From positions 1 to 38,868 of the forward strand of contig CANQEE010000004.1 of assembly GCA_947594595.1 (NCBI GenBank): a stretch of 38,868 nucleotides of DNA, given 5' to 3'. Position 1 is the first letter of the stretch; every line of letters starts with the position of its first letter. The stretch comes from an uncultured Bacilli bacterium (lineage in GTDB: Bacteria; Bacillota_I; Bacilli_A; RF39; UBA660). Both the position numbers and the translations under genes were made by a program. Below the pieces are notes generated by a model. It had not been told where the DNA came from. It ran no database searches and saw only the letters and a list, made by a program, of their open reading frames with translations. Below are positions 24,197 through 32,557 of the stretch, piece after piece.

Positions 24197-24493
24197 ATGA
24201 TTTCAAAAGAAAAATTAAAAGAATATGCAGCAAAATTGATGTTTGATATGGAAGAGTCTGAATATGAAACTTTACAAAAAGAATTTGAAGTGATCTTAAA
24301 ACAGATGGATCTTATTGAAAAAATTCCCAATATAAAGGAAGTAGAACCTATGCATTTTCCGTATCTTAACGATGAAGCAAAATTAAGAGAAGATGTTGTT
24401 GATGAGAGAGAAACACTTACAACCCAAGAAGTTCTTGCAAATTGTTTTCATCAAGTAAAAGATCAAGTAAAAGTTCCAAAGGTGGTGGAATAA
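24197..24493 (+). CDS. gatC: Asp/Glu-tRNA amidotransferase subunit C
   Basis: This is a 98-residue GatC, the small subunit that wraps around GatA and GatB and holds the tRNA-dependent amidotransferase together. The sequence shows the family pattern: a helical first half, then EPMHFPY and LREDVV near residues 54-71. The track start (24107) runs through the T-box and terminator; the real start is ATG 24197, behind AGAAGGAGG. It is followed by gatA with no gap (stop ends at 24493, ATG at 24494). Length and order are normal for the family. Confidence 0.92.
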   Translation: MISKEKLKEYAAKLMFDMEESEYETLQKEFEVILKQMDLIEKIPNIKEVEPMHFPYLNDEAKLREDVVDERETLTTQEVLANCFHQVKDQVKVPKVVE

Positions 24494-25945
24494 ATGGAAT
24501 ATAGAAAAAGTGGAATTCAAGAGTTAAGAAAGGCTCTTGATGAGGGAAAAGTAACCAGTGAAGAATTATTTGAGACTGCTAAAAAATTAGCAAAAGCCTC
24601 TCAAGAAGTATATAATCCTTTTGTAACGATTTTAGAAAAGTTCAAACAAAAAAGAAAAGCAGAGAGTATTCTTACAGGAATACCTTATGCTTTAAAAGAT
24701 AATTTATCAACCTCCAACATTTTAACGACAGCTTCTAGTAATATTTTAAAAAACTATATTCCTGTATATGACGCAACAGTGTATAAAAAATTAAAAGAAA
24801 GTGGAGCCGTTTTGGTTGGAAAAACAGTACTTGATGAACTTGCCATGGGAGGAACAGGAACAACAGGAAATACAGGTATTGTTAGAAATCCATGGGATCC
24901 TCAACGTGAAATCGGAGGTTCGAGTGCAGGAAGTGCTTGTGCAGTTGCACTTGGAATAGTTCCATTTTCTCTTGCTAGTGATACAGGTGACTCTATTCGA
25001 AAGCCAGCTGCCTTTGGTGGAATTGTAGGGTATAAACCAACTTATGGACTTCTTTCCCGTTATGGTCTTTTTGCTTTCGCATCCAGCCTAGATCATGTAG
25101 GATGTTTTACAAGAAGTGTTGAAGATGCTGCCATTGTAACTAATCTTATTAAAGGTAAAGATCCACATGATATGACTACTTTTAATAGTGAAAAAATGGA
25201 TTTAATCAGTCATTTGAAAGAGGATATTCAAGGAAGAAAACTTTTCTATATTAAAGAAATTGTTGAAGAAGAATATGAAGATGAAACTAGTAAAGCCATT
25301 TTAGAGAACTTTTTTGAAACCATAGAAATCATAAAGAAAGCAGGATTTATAGTAGAAGGAGTTTCAATAGACAAGTATTTACTTGAAGCTATCTATCCTA
25401 CTTATATGGCAATTTCTTGTGCAGAAGCTACGAGTAATAATGCCAACTTAACAGGAATTCAATTTGGTGTTCGTGGGGAAGGGAAAACAGTTGATGAAAT
25501 TATGTTTTCTGCAAGGACCAAAGGTTTTTCAGAATTGATTAAACGTCGTTTTGTTTTAGGAAGTTATATTCTTCAAAAAGAAAATCAAGAAAAATTATAT
25601 TTAAATGCTTGTAGAATTAGAAGACTTTTAGTAGAACGTCTTACAGAATTATTTCAAAAATATGATGGACTTCTTCTTCCTTGTAGTGGAGGAATTGCTC
25701 CTACTTTTGATGAGGCAACAGATCAATTATCAGATCGCTATCTTTTATTAGAAAATCATATGGCTCTTGGAAACTTTGGAGGATTTCCTAGTATTACACT
25801 GCCTTGTGGATTGATAAAAGGCTGTCCAATTGGAATCAATTTAACCAGTGCAGTTAAAGCAGATGAACTTCTTTTAAATATGGCCTATAAAATAGAAGAG
25901 CAACTTCCATATAAAGGACAAATAGGAGGGGATTTAGATGTATAA
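24494..25945 (+). CDS. gatA: Asp/Glu-tRNA amidotransferase subunit A (glutamine amidase)
   Basis: This is a 483-residue amidase-signature protein that releases ammonia from glutamine for transfer to misacylated Asp-tRNA-Asn or Glu-tRNA-Gln. The Ser-cisSer-Lys triad is recognisable: Lys in YALKDNL (about residue 68), GGSSAGSACAVA with the cis-Ser (about 138-149), and the nucleophile Ser in DTGDSIRKPA (about 162-171). The canonical string is DTGGSIRQPA; here G is replaced by D and Q by K around the nucleophile. The gene overlaps gatB by eight bases. In this operon its product serves with GatB and GatC. Confidence 0.93.
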   Translation: MEYRKSGIQELRKALDEGKVTSEELFETAKKLAKASQEVYNPFVTILEKFKQKRKAESILTGIPYALKDNLSTSNILTTASSNILKNYIPVYDATVYKKLKESGAVLVGKTVLDELAMGGTGTTGNTGIVRNPWDPQREIGGSSAGSACAVALGIVPFSLASDTGDSIRKPAAFGGIVGYKPTYGLLSRYGLFAFASSLDHVGCFTRSVEDAAIVTNLIKGKDPHDMTTFNSEKMDLISHLKEDIQGRKLFYIKEIVEEEYEDETSKAILENFFETIEIIKKAGFIVEGVSIDKYLLEAIYPTYMAISCAEATSNNANLTGIQFGVRGEGKTVDEIMFSARTKGFSELIKRRFVLGSYILQKENQEKLYLNACRIRRLLVERLTELFQKYDGLLLPCSGGIAPTFDEATDQLSDRYLLLENHMALGNFGGFPSITLPCGLIKGCPIGINLTSAVKADELLLNMAYKIEEQLPYKGQIGGDLDV

Positions 25946-27377
25946 AGTTGTCATTGGATTAGAAGTACACTGTGAAATAGAAACTCATTCGAAAAATTTT
26001 TCTTCGGCTTGTAATACTTATACACAACTTCCTAATATCCATGTTGCACCTGTTGATTTAGGACTTCCTGGAATCTTACCAGTAGTCAATAAAGAAGCTT
26101 GTAAAAAAGCTTTAAAAACAGCGATGGCCTTATCTTGTTCTATTCCAGATGAAATCATGTTTGATCGAAAAAACTATTTTTATCCAGATTTACCAAAAGG
26201 GTATCAAATTACACAAGTTACAAAACCAATGGGAAAAAATGGATACTTAGATATTGAAGTAGGAGGAAAAGAAAAAAGAATTTATATTCATCAACTTCAT
26301 CTAGAAGAAGATACTGCTAGTCTAGATCATGCAGATCAGTATTCCTTGATTGATTACAACCGTAGTGGAATTCCTTTGATGGAGATTGTAACAGAACCTT
26401 GTATAGAAAGTGCAGAAGAAGCTGTTATTTTCCTAGAAGATTTACGAGATGTTTTTTTGTTTTGTGAAGTGAGTGAAGCAAGAAGTAATAAAGGACAAAT
26501 GAGATGTGATGTCAATATTTCTTTAATGGAAGAAGGAAGTTCTACTTTAGGAACGAAGGTTGAAATGAAAAACATCAATGCTTTCAATAGTGTAAAAGCA
26601 GCCATTGAATATGAGATTCAAAGACAAAGTGCTCTTCTAGATCGAGGAGAGAAAGTGATTCAAGAAACGAGAAGAATTGATGAAGATGGAAAAACTTATT
26701 CTATGCGTGAAAAAGTAGATGCAGTGGATTATAAATACTATATAGAACCAAATCTTCCCCCTGTACGTTTAAAAGAGGAAGAAAAGGAAGAAATTAGAAA
26801 AAGTGTTCCCTTATTAAAGCTTGCAAGAAAGAAAAAATATATCGAAGAGTATGGATTAAGTGAATATGATGCAGCAGTCCTTTCTAAAAACAAACAAATT
26901 GCAGATTATTTTGAAAAAATCATTGCTCTTGGAAGTAACATTCCACTGACTGTAAATTTTGTAACAACAAGTGTTTTAAGTTCATTGAAGAAATTAGAAA
27001 TTGACTTGAAAGATTTCTTTATTACAGCAGAAATGTTAAGTGGTGTAATTGATTTGGTTGCGAAAGAAAAAATTTCTTTAGATCATGGAAAAAAGATCTT
27101 ATATCAAGCTCTTCAAAAGAAAAAGGATCCAAGAGAAATTATTCAAGAATCTCATCTAGAACAAATTCATGATGAAAAGATCTTATTAACTTATATCCAA
27201 GAAGCTCTTTTAGAAAATGAGGAGCAAGTAAGACAATATGTAGAAGAAGGAAATACTTATGTAATTAACTTTTTTATTGGAAAAGTTATGCAAAAAAGTA
27301 ATCGACAAGCGAATCCCAATAAAACTTTAGAACTTATTCAACAAGAACTAGAAAGGAGAAAGCAAAATGGATGTTAA
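25938..27377 (+). CDS. gatB: Asp/Glu-tRNA amidotransferase subunit B
   Basis: This is a 479-residue GatB, the subunit that binds the misacylated tRNA, phosphorylates the side-chain carboxylate with ATP and accepts ammonia from GatA. The N-terminus has the signature VIGLEVHCEI, then PGILPVVN and DRKNYFYPDLPKGYQIT, and further on DYNRSGIPLMEIVTEP. A C-terminal YqeY-like helical tail (about 330-479) binds tRNA. The four-Cys zinc site of some GatBs is only partly visible in the N-terminal region. Its end overlaps asnS by eleven bases, so the operon is tightly coupled. Confidence 0.95.
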   Translation: MYKVVIGLEVHCEIETHSKNFSSACNTYTQLPNIHVAPVDLGLPGILPVVNKEACKKALKTAMALSCSIPDEIMFDRKNYFYPDLPKGYQITQVTKPMGKNGYLDIEVGGKEKRIYIHQLHLEEDTASLDHADQYSLIDYNRSGIPLMEIVTEPCIESAEEAVIFLEDLRDVFLFCEVSEARSNKGQMRCDVNISLMEEGSSTLGTKVEMKNINAFNSVKAAIEYEIQRQSALLDRGEKVIQETRRIDEDGKTYSMREKVDAVDYKYYIEPNLPPVRLKEEEKEEIRKSVPLLKLARKKKYIEEYGLSEYDAAVLSKNKQIADYFEKIIALGSNIPLTVNFVTTSVLSSLKKLEIDLKDFFITAEMLSGVIDLVAKEKISLDHGKKILYQALQKKKDPREIIQESHLEQIHDEKILLTYIQEALLENEEQVRQYVEEGNTYVINFFIGKVMQKSNRQANPNKTLELIQQELERRKQNGC

Positions 27378-28737
27378 AGACCTTTATGAAAACAAAGAAA
27401 AATACATGGGGAAAGTAGTAACTTTACAAGGATGGATTCGAAATCATAGAAAACAAAAAGAATTTGGATTTATCGATTTCCATGATGGAACTTATTTCAA
27501 AAGTTGTCAGCTTGTCTATACCAAAGAGCTTTCTTCTTTCGAAGCAATTACTCATCTACATATTGGGAGTGCTATTACAGTAAAAGGAGTTGTGATTTCA
27601 TCTCCTAAAGAAGGACAGTCTTTTGAAATTGAAGTGAAAGAGATTTTATTAGAAGGAGATTCTCCTAATGATTATCCAATTCAACCCAAAAGACATACAA
27701 GAGAATTTTTAAGAGAAGTAGCTTATCTTCGCCCAAGAACGAACTTATTTCAAGCTGTTTTTCGGATTCGAAGTATTGCCTCTTTTGCGATCCATGAATA
27801 TTTTCAAAAGAATGGATATCTTTATTTTCATGCTCCTATTTTAACGGGAAGTGATTGTGAAGGAGCAGGAGAAATGTTTCAAGTGACAACTCTTGATTTA
27901 GCAAAACCTCATAAGAATGAAGATTTTCAACAAGATTTTTTTGGTAAAAAGGCGAATCTAACTGTTTCAGGACAATTGCAAGCAGAAACTTTTGCTCTTG
28001 CTTTTAAAAAAGTCTACACATTTGGTCCGACTTTTCGTGCTGAAAATTCGAATACCAAAACACATGCGGCAGAATTTTGGATGATTGAACCAGAAATTGC
28101 TTTTTGTGATTTATCTTCTTTAATGGATATAGAAGAGGATATGTTAAAATATATTATTTCTTATGTGATGGAGCATGCCAAAGAAGAACTTACTTTTTGT
28201 GAAAAATTTGTAGAACCAGGTCTTTTTGAAAAACTAAATTTAACACTTTCTAAGAAAGCTGTTCGAATCACTCATCAAGAAGCAGTAGATCTTTTAAAAA
28301 AGGCAAAGAAATCCTTTGAAAATGAGCCAGATTACCTCAGTGATTTGGCAACAGAACATGAAAAATATTTAACTTCAGAATATTTTCATGCCCCTGTTTT
28401 TGTCTATAATTGGCCAAAAGATATCAAAGCCTTTTATATGAGACAAAATGAGGATGGAAAAACAGTTGCTGCTGTAGATTTGTTAGTTCCAGGAGCAGGA
28501 GAGTTAATGGGTGGATCTCAAAGAGAAGAGAGAATGGATGTTTTAGAAGAGCGAATGGGTGCGATGAATGTATCGAAAGAAGATCTTTGGTGGTATCTTA
28601 ATTTAAGAAAATATGGAGGATGTTATCATTCCGGATTTGGAATGGGTTTTGAACGTCTTTTAATTTATCTAACGGGAGTTGAAAATATACGAGATGTGAT
28701 TCCCTATCCAAGAACCCCAAATCATTTAGAATTTTAA
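27367..28737 (+). CDS. asnS: Asparaginyl-tRNA synthetase
   Basis: This is a 456-residue class IIb synthetase that charges tRNA-Asn directly with asparagine. An N-terminal OB-fold anticodon-binding domain (residues 1-110, VTLQGWIRNHR) leads into the catalytic core. The AsnRS-type features are VSGQLQAE, motif 2 FRAENSNTKTHAAEFWMIEPE (a Lys replaces the more usual Arg), and motif 3 GMGFERLLIYLTGVENIRDVIPYPR. These distinguish it from AspRS. It starts inside the end of gatB, behind GAAAGGAG. Its presence beside gatCAB means the cell can make Asn-tRNA directly, so the amidotransferase is probably needed mainly for Gln-tRNA. Confidence 0.92.
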   Translation: MDVKDLYENKEKYMGKVVTLQGWIRNHRKQKEFGFIDFHDGTYFKSCQLVYTKELSSFEAITHLHIGSAITVKGVVISSPKEGQSFEIEVKEILLEGDSPNDYPIQPKRHTREFLREVAYLRPRTNLFQAVFRIRSIASFAIHEYFQKNGYLYFHAPILTGSDCEGAGEMFQVTTLDLAKPHKNEDFQQDFFGKKANLTVSGQLQAETFALAFKKVYTFGPTFRAENSNTKTHAAEFWMIEPEIAFCDLSSLMDIEEDMLKYIISYVMEHAKEELTFCEKFVEPGLFEKLNLTLSKKAVRITHQEAVDLLKKAKKSFENEPDYLSDLATEHEKYLTSEYFHAPVFVYNWPKDIKAFYMRQNEDGKTVAAVDLLVPGAGELMGGSQREERMDVLEERMGAMNVSKEDLWWYLNLRKYGGCYHSGFGMGFERLLIYLTGVENIRDVIPYPRTPNHLEF

Positions 28738-28747
28738 GGAGGAAAAA

Positions 28748-30493
28748 ATGAAAGCAAATCAATATCGAGATCATTTTGGAGGAAATTTAACTGAAAAAGA
28801 AATTGGAAAAACAGTGAAAATAGCAGGATTTGTTGAAAATATACGAGATCATGGAGGAGTTATTTTTGTAGATGTAAGAGACCAATATGGAACACTTCAA
28901 TTAGTCAGCAATGATGATCATCTTTTCGATCATCTAACAAGAGAGTCTTCTATTCAAGCAAGTGGAGTTATTAGAAAAAGAGAAGAAGAAGATTATAACC
29001 CAAGAATTACGACAGGAAAAATTGAACTTTTGGTAGAAGAAGTGAAAGTGCTTGGAAAAAGTAAAAATGTTCTTCCTTTTGAAATTATGACTAGTAAAGA
29101 AGTTCAAGAAGAAGTACGATTAAAATATAGATATTTAGATTTACGCAATCCAAAAGTAAAGGAAACTATTTTCTTTCGGAGTCGTGTTATTCGTTTTTTA
29201 AGAGATTGGATGGAAAAGGAAGGATTTATAGAAATTCAAACCCCAATTTTAACAGCATCTTCTCCAGAAGGTGCTAGAGACTTTATTGTTCCAAGTAGAA
29301 AAGTGAAAGGAAAATTTTATGCACTTCCTCAAGCTCCCCAGCAATTTAAGCAACTTCTCATGTGTGCAGGATTTGATAAATATTTTCAAATTGCTCCTTG
29401 TTTTCGAGATGAAGATGCAAGAAGTGATCGTGTTTATGGAGAATTCTATCAATTAGATTTTGAGATGTCTTTTGTAGAAGAAGAGGATGTGTTAGAAATA
29501 GGAGAAAAGTTATTTAGAGATACTTTTACGCATTTTAGTAAAAAAAAGGTAACTTCTCTTCCTTTTCCACGTATTTCTTATCAAGAAGCAATGGAAAAGT
29601 ATGGAACGGATAAACCAGATCTACGAAATCCTCTTGAAATTATTGATTTAACAGAAATCTTTGAAGAAACAGATTTTCGTCCTTTTCGTGGAGTCCCTGT
29701 AAAAGGAATTAAAGTAGAAAACATTGCTGATCGATCAAATTCATGGTTCAATGAATTGGTAGAATATGCAAAAACAATAGGAATGCCTGGAATAGGATAT
29801 TTCAAAGTGAATGAAGATCTTTCTTTAGCAGGTCCTATTGATAAATTTTTAAAAGAAGAAGAGCGAGAAGATTTAATTGATCTTGCCGAGTTAAAAAAAG
29901 GAGATGTTCTTTTCTTTATTGCTGACCGAAAAAAAGCTTTATCTCTAGCAGGACAAATTCGAGAAGAATTAGGAAGAAAGTTAAATTTACTTGATCAGGA
30001 TGAGTTTTCTTTCTGTATTATCAATGATTTTCCAATGTATGAATGGAGTGAAGAAGAAGAAAAATATCAATTTTCTCACAATCCTTTCAGTATGCCTCAA
30101 GGAGGAATTTCTGCTTTAGAAAAGGAAAAGAAAGAAGAAATTTTAGCTTATCAATATGATTTTGTTTGTAATGGAATAGAACTTGCAAGTGGAGCTGTTC
30201 GAAATCATGATTTAGAGATCATGCGAAGAGCTTTTGAAATTGCAGGATATCAAGAAGAGGAGATCAAGCATCGCTTTAAAGCTCTTTATGAAGCTTTTCA
30301 ATATGGAGCGCCTCCTCATGCAGGAATGGCTCCTGGAATTGATCGAATGTTAATGCTTTTACTAGAAGAGTCTTCTATTCGAGAGACCATTGCTTTCCCA
30401 ATGAGTGCCAGTGGAGTTGATAATCTAATGGAAGCACCTTCTTCTGTTTCTGAACTTCAGTTAAGAGAAGCCCATATTAAATTGCGCGATTAA
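28748..30493 (+). CDS. aspS: Aspartyl-tRNA synthetase, bacterial type
   Basis: This is a 581-residue class IIb synthetase. The order is an OB-fold anticodon-binding domain (1-110), the catalytic core with motif 2 FRDEDARSDR, the bacterial GAD insertion (about 280-410), and motif 3 with GMAPGIDRMLML near 536-547. The length is normal for bacterial AspRS (about 580-600). The ribosome binding site AAGGAGG is ten bases after asnS. It is the last gene of the T-box operon, and a terminator overlaps its stop codon. Whether it is discriminating or also charges tRNA-Asn cannot be decided by eye. Confidence 0.95.
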   Translation: MKANQYRDHFGGNLTEKEIGKTVKIAGFVENIRDHGGVIFVDVRDQYGTLQLVSNDDHLFDHLTRESSIQASGVIRKREEEDYNPRITTGKIELLVEEVKVLGKSKNVLPFEIMTSKEVQEEVRLKYRYLDLRNPKVKETIFFRSRVIRFLRDWMEKEGFIEIQTPILTASSPEGARDFIVPSRKVKGKFYALPQAPQQFKQLLMCAGFDKYFQIAPCFRDEDARSDRVYGEFYQLDFEMSFVEEEDVLEIGEKLFRDTFTHFSKKKVTSLPFPRISYQEAMEKYGTDKPDLRNPLEIIDLTEIFEETDFRPFRGVPVKGIKVENIADRSNSWFNELVEYAKTIGMPGIGYFKVNEDLSLAGPIDKFLKEEEREDLIDLAELKKGDVLFFIADRKKALSLAGQIREELGRKLNLLDQDEFSFCIINDFPMYEWSEEEEKYQFSHNPFSMPQGGISALEKEKKEEILAYQYDFVCNGIELASGAVRNHDLEIMRRAFEIAGYQEEEIKHRFKALYEAFQYGAPPHAGMAPGIDRMLMLLLEESSIRETIAFPMSASGVDNLMEAPSSVSELQLREAHIKLRD

Positions 30494-30507
30494 ATGGGCT
30501 TTTTTTC
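30468..30507 (+). terminator. Intrinsic terminator of the gatCAB-asnS-aspS operon
   Basis: AAGCCCATATTAA and TTAAATGGGCTT pair with one bulge, followed by a T-run. The 5' arm lies within the last codons of aspS. Confidence 0.88.
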
Positions 30508-30557
30508 TATCAAAAGGATGTCAACCAATGTCTATTTTTTTAAAGAGAAGACAAAAC

Positions 30558-30568
30558 TGTTATATAAT
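30558..30568 (+). promoter_or_regulatory. Promoter -10 region of murE-(unknown)-tex
   Basis: TGtTATATAAT can be read as TGt plus TATATA, or as TATAAT two bases later. It lies about 60 bases before murE. No good -35 is seen. Confidence 0.5.
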
Positions 30569-30627
30569 AAGGGTGTAGAAAAAGCACTGAATTTTTTCTT
30601 TTGTATAAACTAAAGTAGGTGAGATGA

Positions 30628-32052
30628 ATGAAAAAATTATGTGAACTTTATGAAGGAGAAGATTCTCGTTTGATTAAAGCGATTAAAATCAATTCAAAAG
30701 AAGTAGAACCAGGAGATCTTTTTCTTTGTACAAAGGGAGTCACAAAAGATCGTCATGATTTTATTGATGAAGCGATTCAAAGAGGAGCTAGTGCTGTGGT
30801 TGTAAGTAGAGAAGTTGGAAAAAAAACGGTTCCTATTATCCGTGTTCCAGATACCAATCAAGAGCTTCCTCTTTTAGCACGTCGGTTCTATGATTTTCCA
30901 GATCAAAAATTAAAAATGATTGGAGTAACTGGAACCAATGGAAAAACCACTGTTGCAGAAATGGTTGCCCAACTCTTTGGATCTTCTTGTGCATACTTAG
31001 GAACCAATGGAATCCGTTGTTCTAAATTTCATGAGAAAATTCGAAATACAACTCCTGATGCAGATCGTCTTTACTCTTATATGGATCGCTTTGTAAAGGC
31101 AGGTTGTGATACCCTTTGTATGGAAGCTTCTAGTGAAGCCTTTTTTCGCCATCGACTTGATTTGATTTCTTATGATATTGCTGTTTTAACTCAAATTACA
31201 CAAGATCATCTAAATATTCATAAAACTCTTGAAAATTATATAGATTGTAAATGTCAACTCTTTCGTCAAGTAAAAAAAGAAGGTGTTGCAATTTTAAACA
31301 GCAAAGATGTTCATTTTGAACAAGTAAAAGCTTGTTGTAATTGTAGAGTTCTTACATATGGATATAAAAAAGAAGATGATCTTTGTATTACATCGATCCA
31401 AGAACAACAAGAAGGTCTTGTGATGGAATTTCTCTATCAAGGAAAGTCTTATTCTTTAAAAAGTCCATTTGGAGGAGCTTTCAATGCAGAAAACTTAGCT
31501 GCAGCAATTCTTGTCTTAATAGCATCTTCTTATTCAATGGAATCCCTTCTTCAAAAAATTCCAAAAATGAATGTGATAGAAGGTAGAATGGAACATTTGG
31601 ATTTTGGACAAAATTTTACAATTCTTCTTGATTATGCACATACAAAAGATGCATTAGATTCTATTTTAACTTATTTAAATCAGATTCAGTTAGGACGTAT
31701 TTTAACTGTAACAGGAAGTGCAGGCGGAAGAGAAAAAGAAAAACGAAGTGCCATGGGAAAAGTTGTTTTAGAAAAATCCGATTTTGTCTTTTTTACGATG
31801 GATGATCCAAGGTGGGAAGATGTAGATGAGATTATCAATCAAATGATTGGGACTTCAAAAAGAAAAAATTATATGAAAATCATTGATCGAAAAGAAGCAA
31901 TTAGAACGGCCTTAAAAAATGCAAAAGAAAATGATATTGTTCTTATTGCTGGAAAAGGTAGAGATACTTATATGGCAGTGAAAGAAGAATATCTTCCTTA
32001 TTGTGATTATGATGTTGTTCGAGAATATTTTGAAAAAGAAAAGGAAAAATAA
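30628..32052 (+). CDS. murE: UDP-N-acetylmuramyl-tripeptide synthetase (MurE-type Mur ligase)
   Basis: This is a 474-residue cytoplasmic Mur ligase that adds the third residue of the peptidoglycan stem peptide. The N-terminal substrate domain has INSKEVEPGDLF. The ATP P-loop is GVTGTNGKTT (about 100-109). NTTPDA and EASSEA, and the later LDYAHTKDALDSIL, are MurE family features. The amino-acid-selecting motif reads DDPR (392-395) where diaminopimelate enzymes have DNPR; the Arg is kept, so diaminopimelate is possible, but Lys or another diamino acid cannot be ruled out. A wall-building gene shows the organism is not a wall-less mollicute. The downstream unknown gene starts two bases after the stop. 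Confidence 0.88.
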   Translation: MKKLCELYEGEDSRLIKAIKINSKEVEPGDLFLCTKGVTKDRHDFIDEAIQRGASAVVVSREVGKKTVPIIRVPDTNQELPLLARRFYDFPDQKLKMIGVTGTNGKTTVAEMVAQLFGSSCAYLGTNGIRCSKFHEKIRNTTPDADRLYSYMDRFVKAGCDTLCMEASSEAFFRHRLDLISYDIAVLTQITQDHLNIHKTLENYIDCKCQLFRQVKKEGVAILNSKDVHFEQVKACCNCRVLTYGYKKEDDLCITSIQEQQEGLVMEFLYQGKSYSLKSPFGGAFNAENLAAAILVLIASSYSMESLLQKIPKMNVIEGRMEHLDFGQNFTILLDYAHTKDALDSILTYLNQIQLGRILTVTGSAGGREKEKRSAMGKVVLEKSDFVFFTMDDPRWEDVDEIINQMIGTSKRKNYMKIIDRKEAIRTALKNAKENDIVLIAGKGRDTYMAVKEEYLPYCDYDVVREYFEKEKEK

Positions 32053-32053
32053 A

Positions 32054-32557
32054 ATGAATTATTTAATGAAATTACTAGCTCAAGATGGAAGCATAAAAAC
32101 AGCAGGAGTTTGGGTTCTTAACGAGAAAAGAAATTCTAACAATCCCCAACATTATCATAGTACAGCTTTCTATGATAGTATTTATCCAAGCAAATGGTGG
32201 AAAATGCAAGGAATTGAACTTCAAAAAGAAAAGACACTGGAAAGTCAACTTGGAATCATTTCAGAAAAAGGAATGATTCTTCTACAAAATCTAAAAGAAG
32301 GTAGGGCATCTGATGGTATGATTTTACATCAAGCTTGGATGACTACACCAGCAATCGAGAAAATTAGTGAAGAACAAAAACAAGCACTTTCTTCTCTTTA
32401 TGAAGAAATCAAACAACTTGGAAAAGACTATATTACAATCAATTGTATTCGTGACTATGAATCTATGGATGTTCTTTATTTTTATACAGTAGATGAATTT
32501 TATGATGCAGCCCAAATCAAAAAAGGAAAAGAAAGTGGAAAGGGAAAAGAAAGATGA
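32054..32557 (+). CDS. Hypothetical protein between murE and tex
   Basis: This is a 167-residue soluble protein that I do not recognise. The track start (32003) lies inside murE; ATG 32054, behind AAGGAAA, is better. It has no TM segment or signal peptide. Visible features are a Trp-rich early part (AGVWVL, SKWWKM, ALHQAW-like QAWM), a charged helical middle and a Lys-rich tail. It overlaps the tex start by four bases (ATGA), so it is translated with tex and probably with murE. It may be a small enzyme or binding protein; no function is suggested. Confidence 0.75.
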   Translation: MNYLMKLLAQDGSIKTAGVWVLNEKRNSNNPQHYHSTAFYDSIYPSKWWKMQGIELQKEKTLESQLGIISEKGMILLQNLKEGRASDGMILHQAWMTTPAIEKISEEQKQALSSLYEEIKQLGKDYITINCIRDYESMDVLYFYTVDEFYDAAQIKKGKESGKGKER

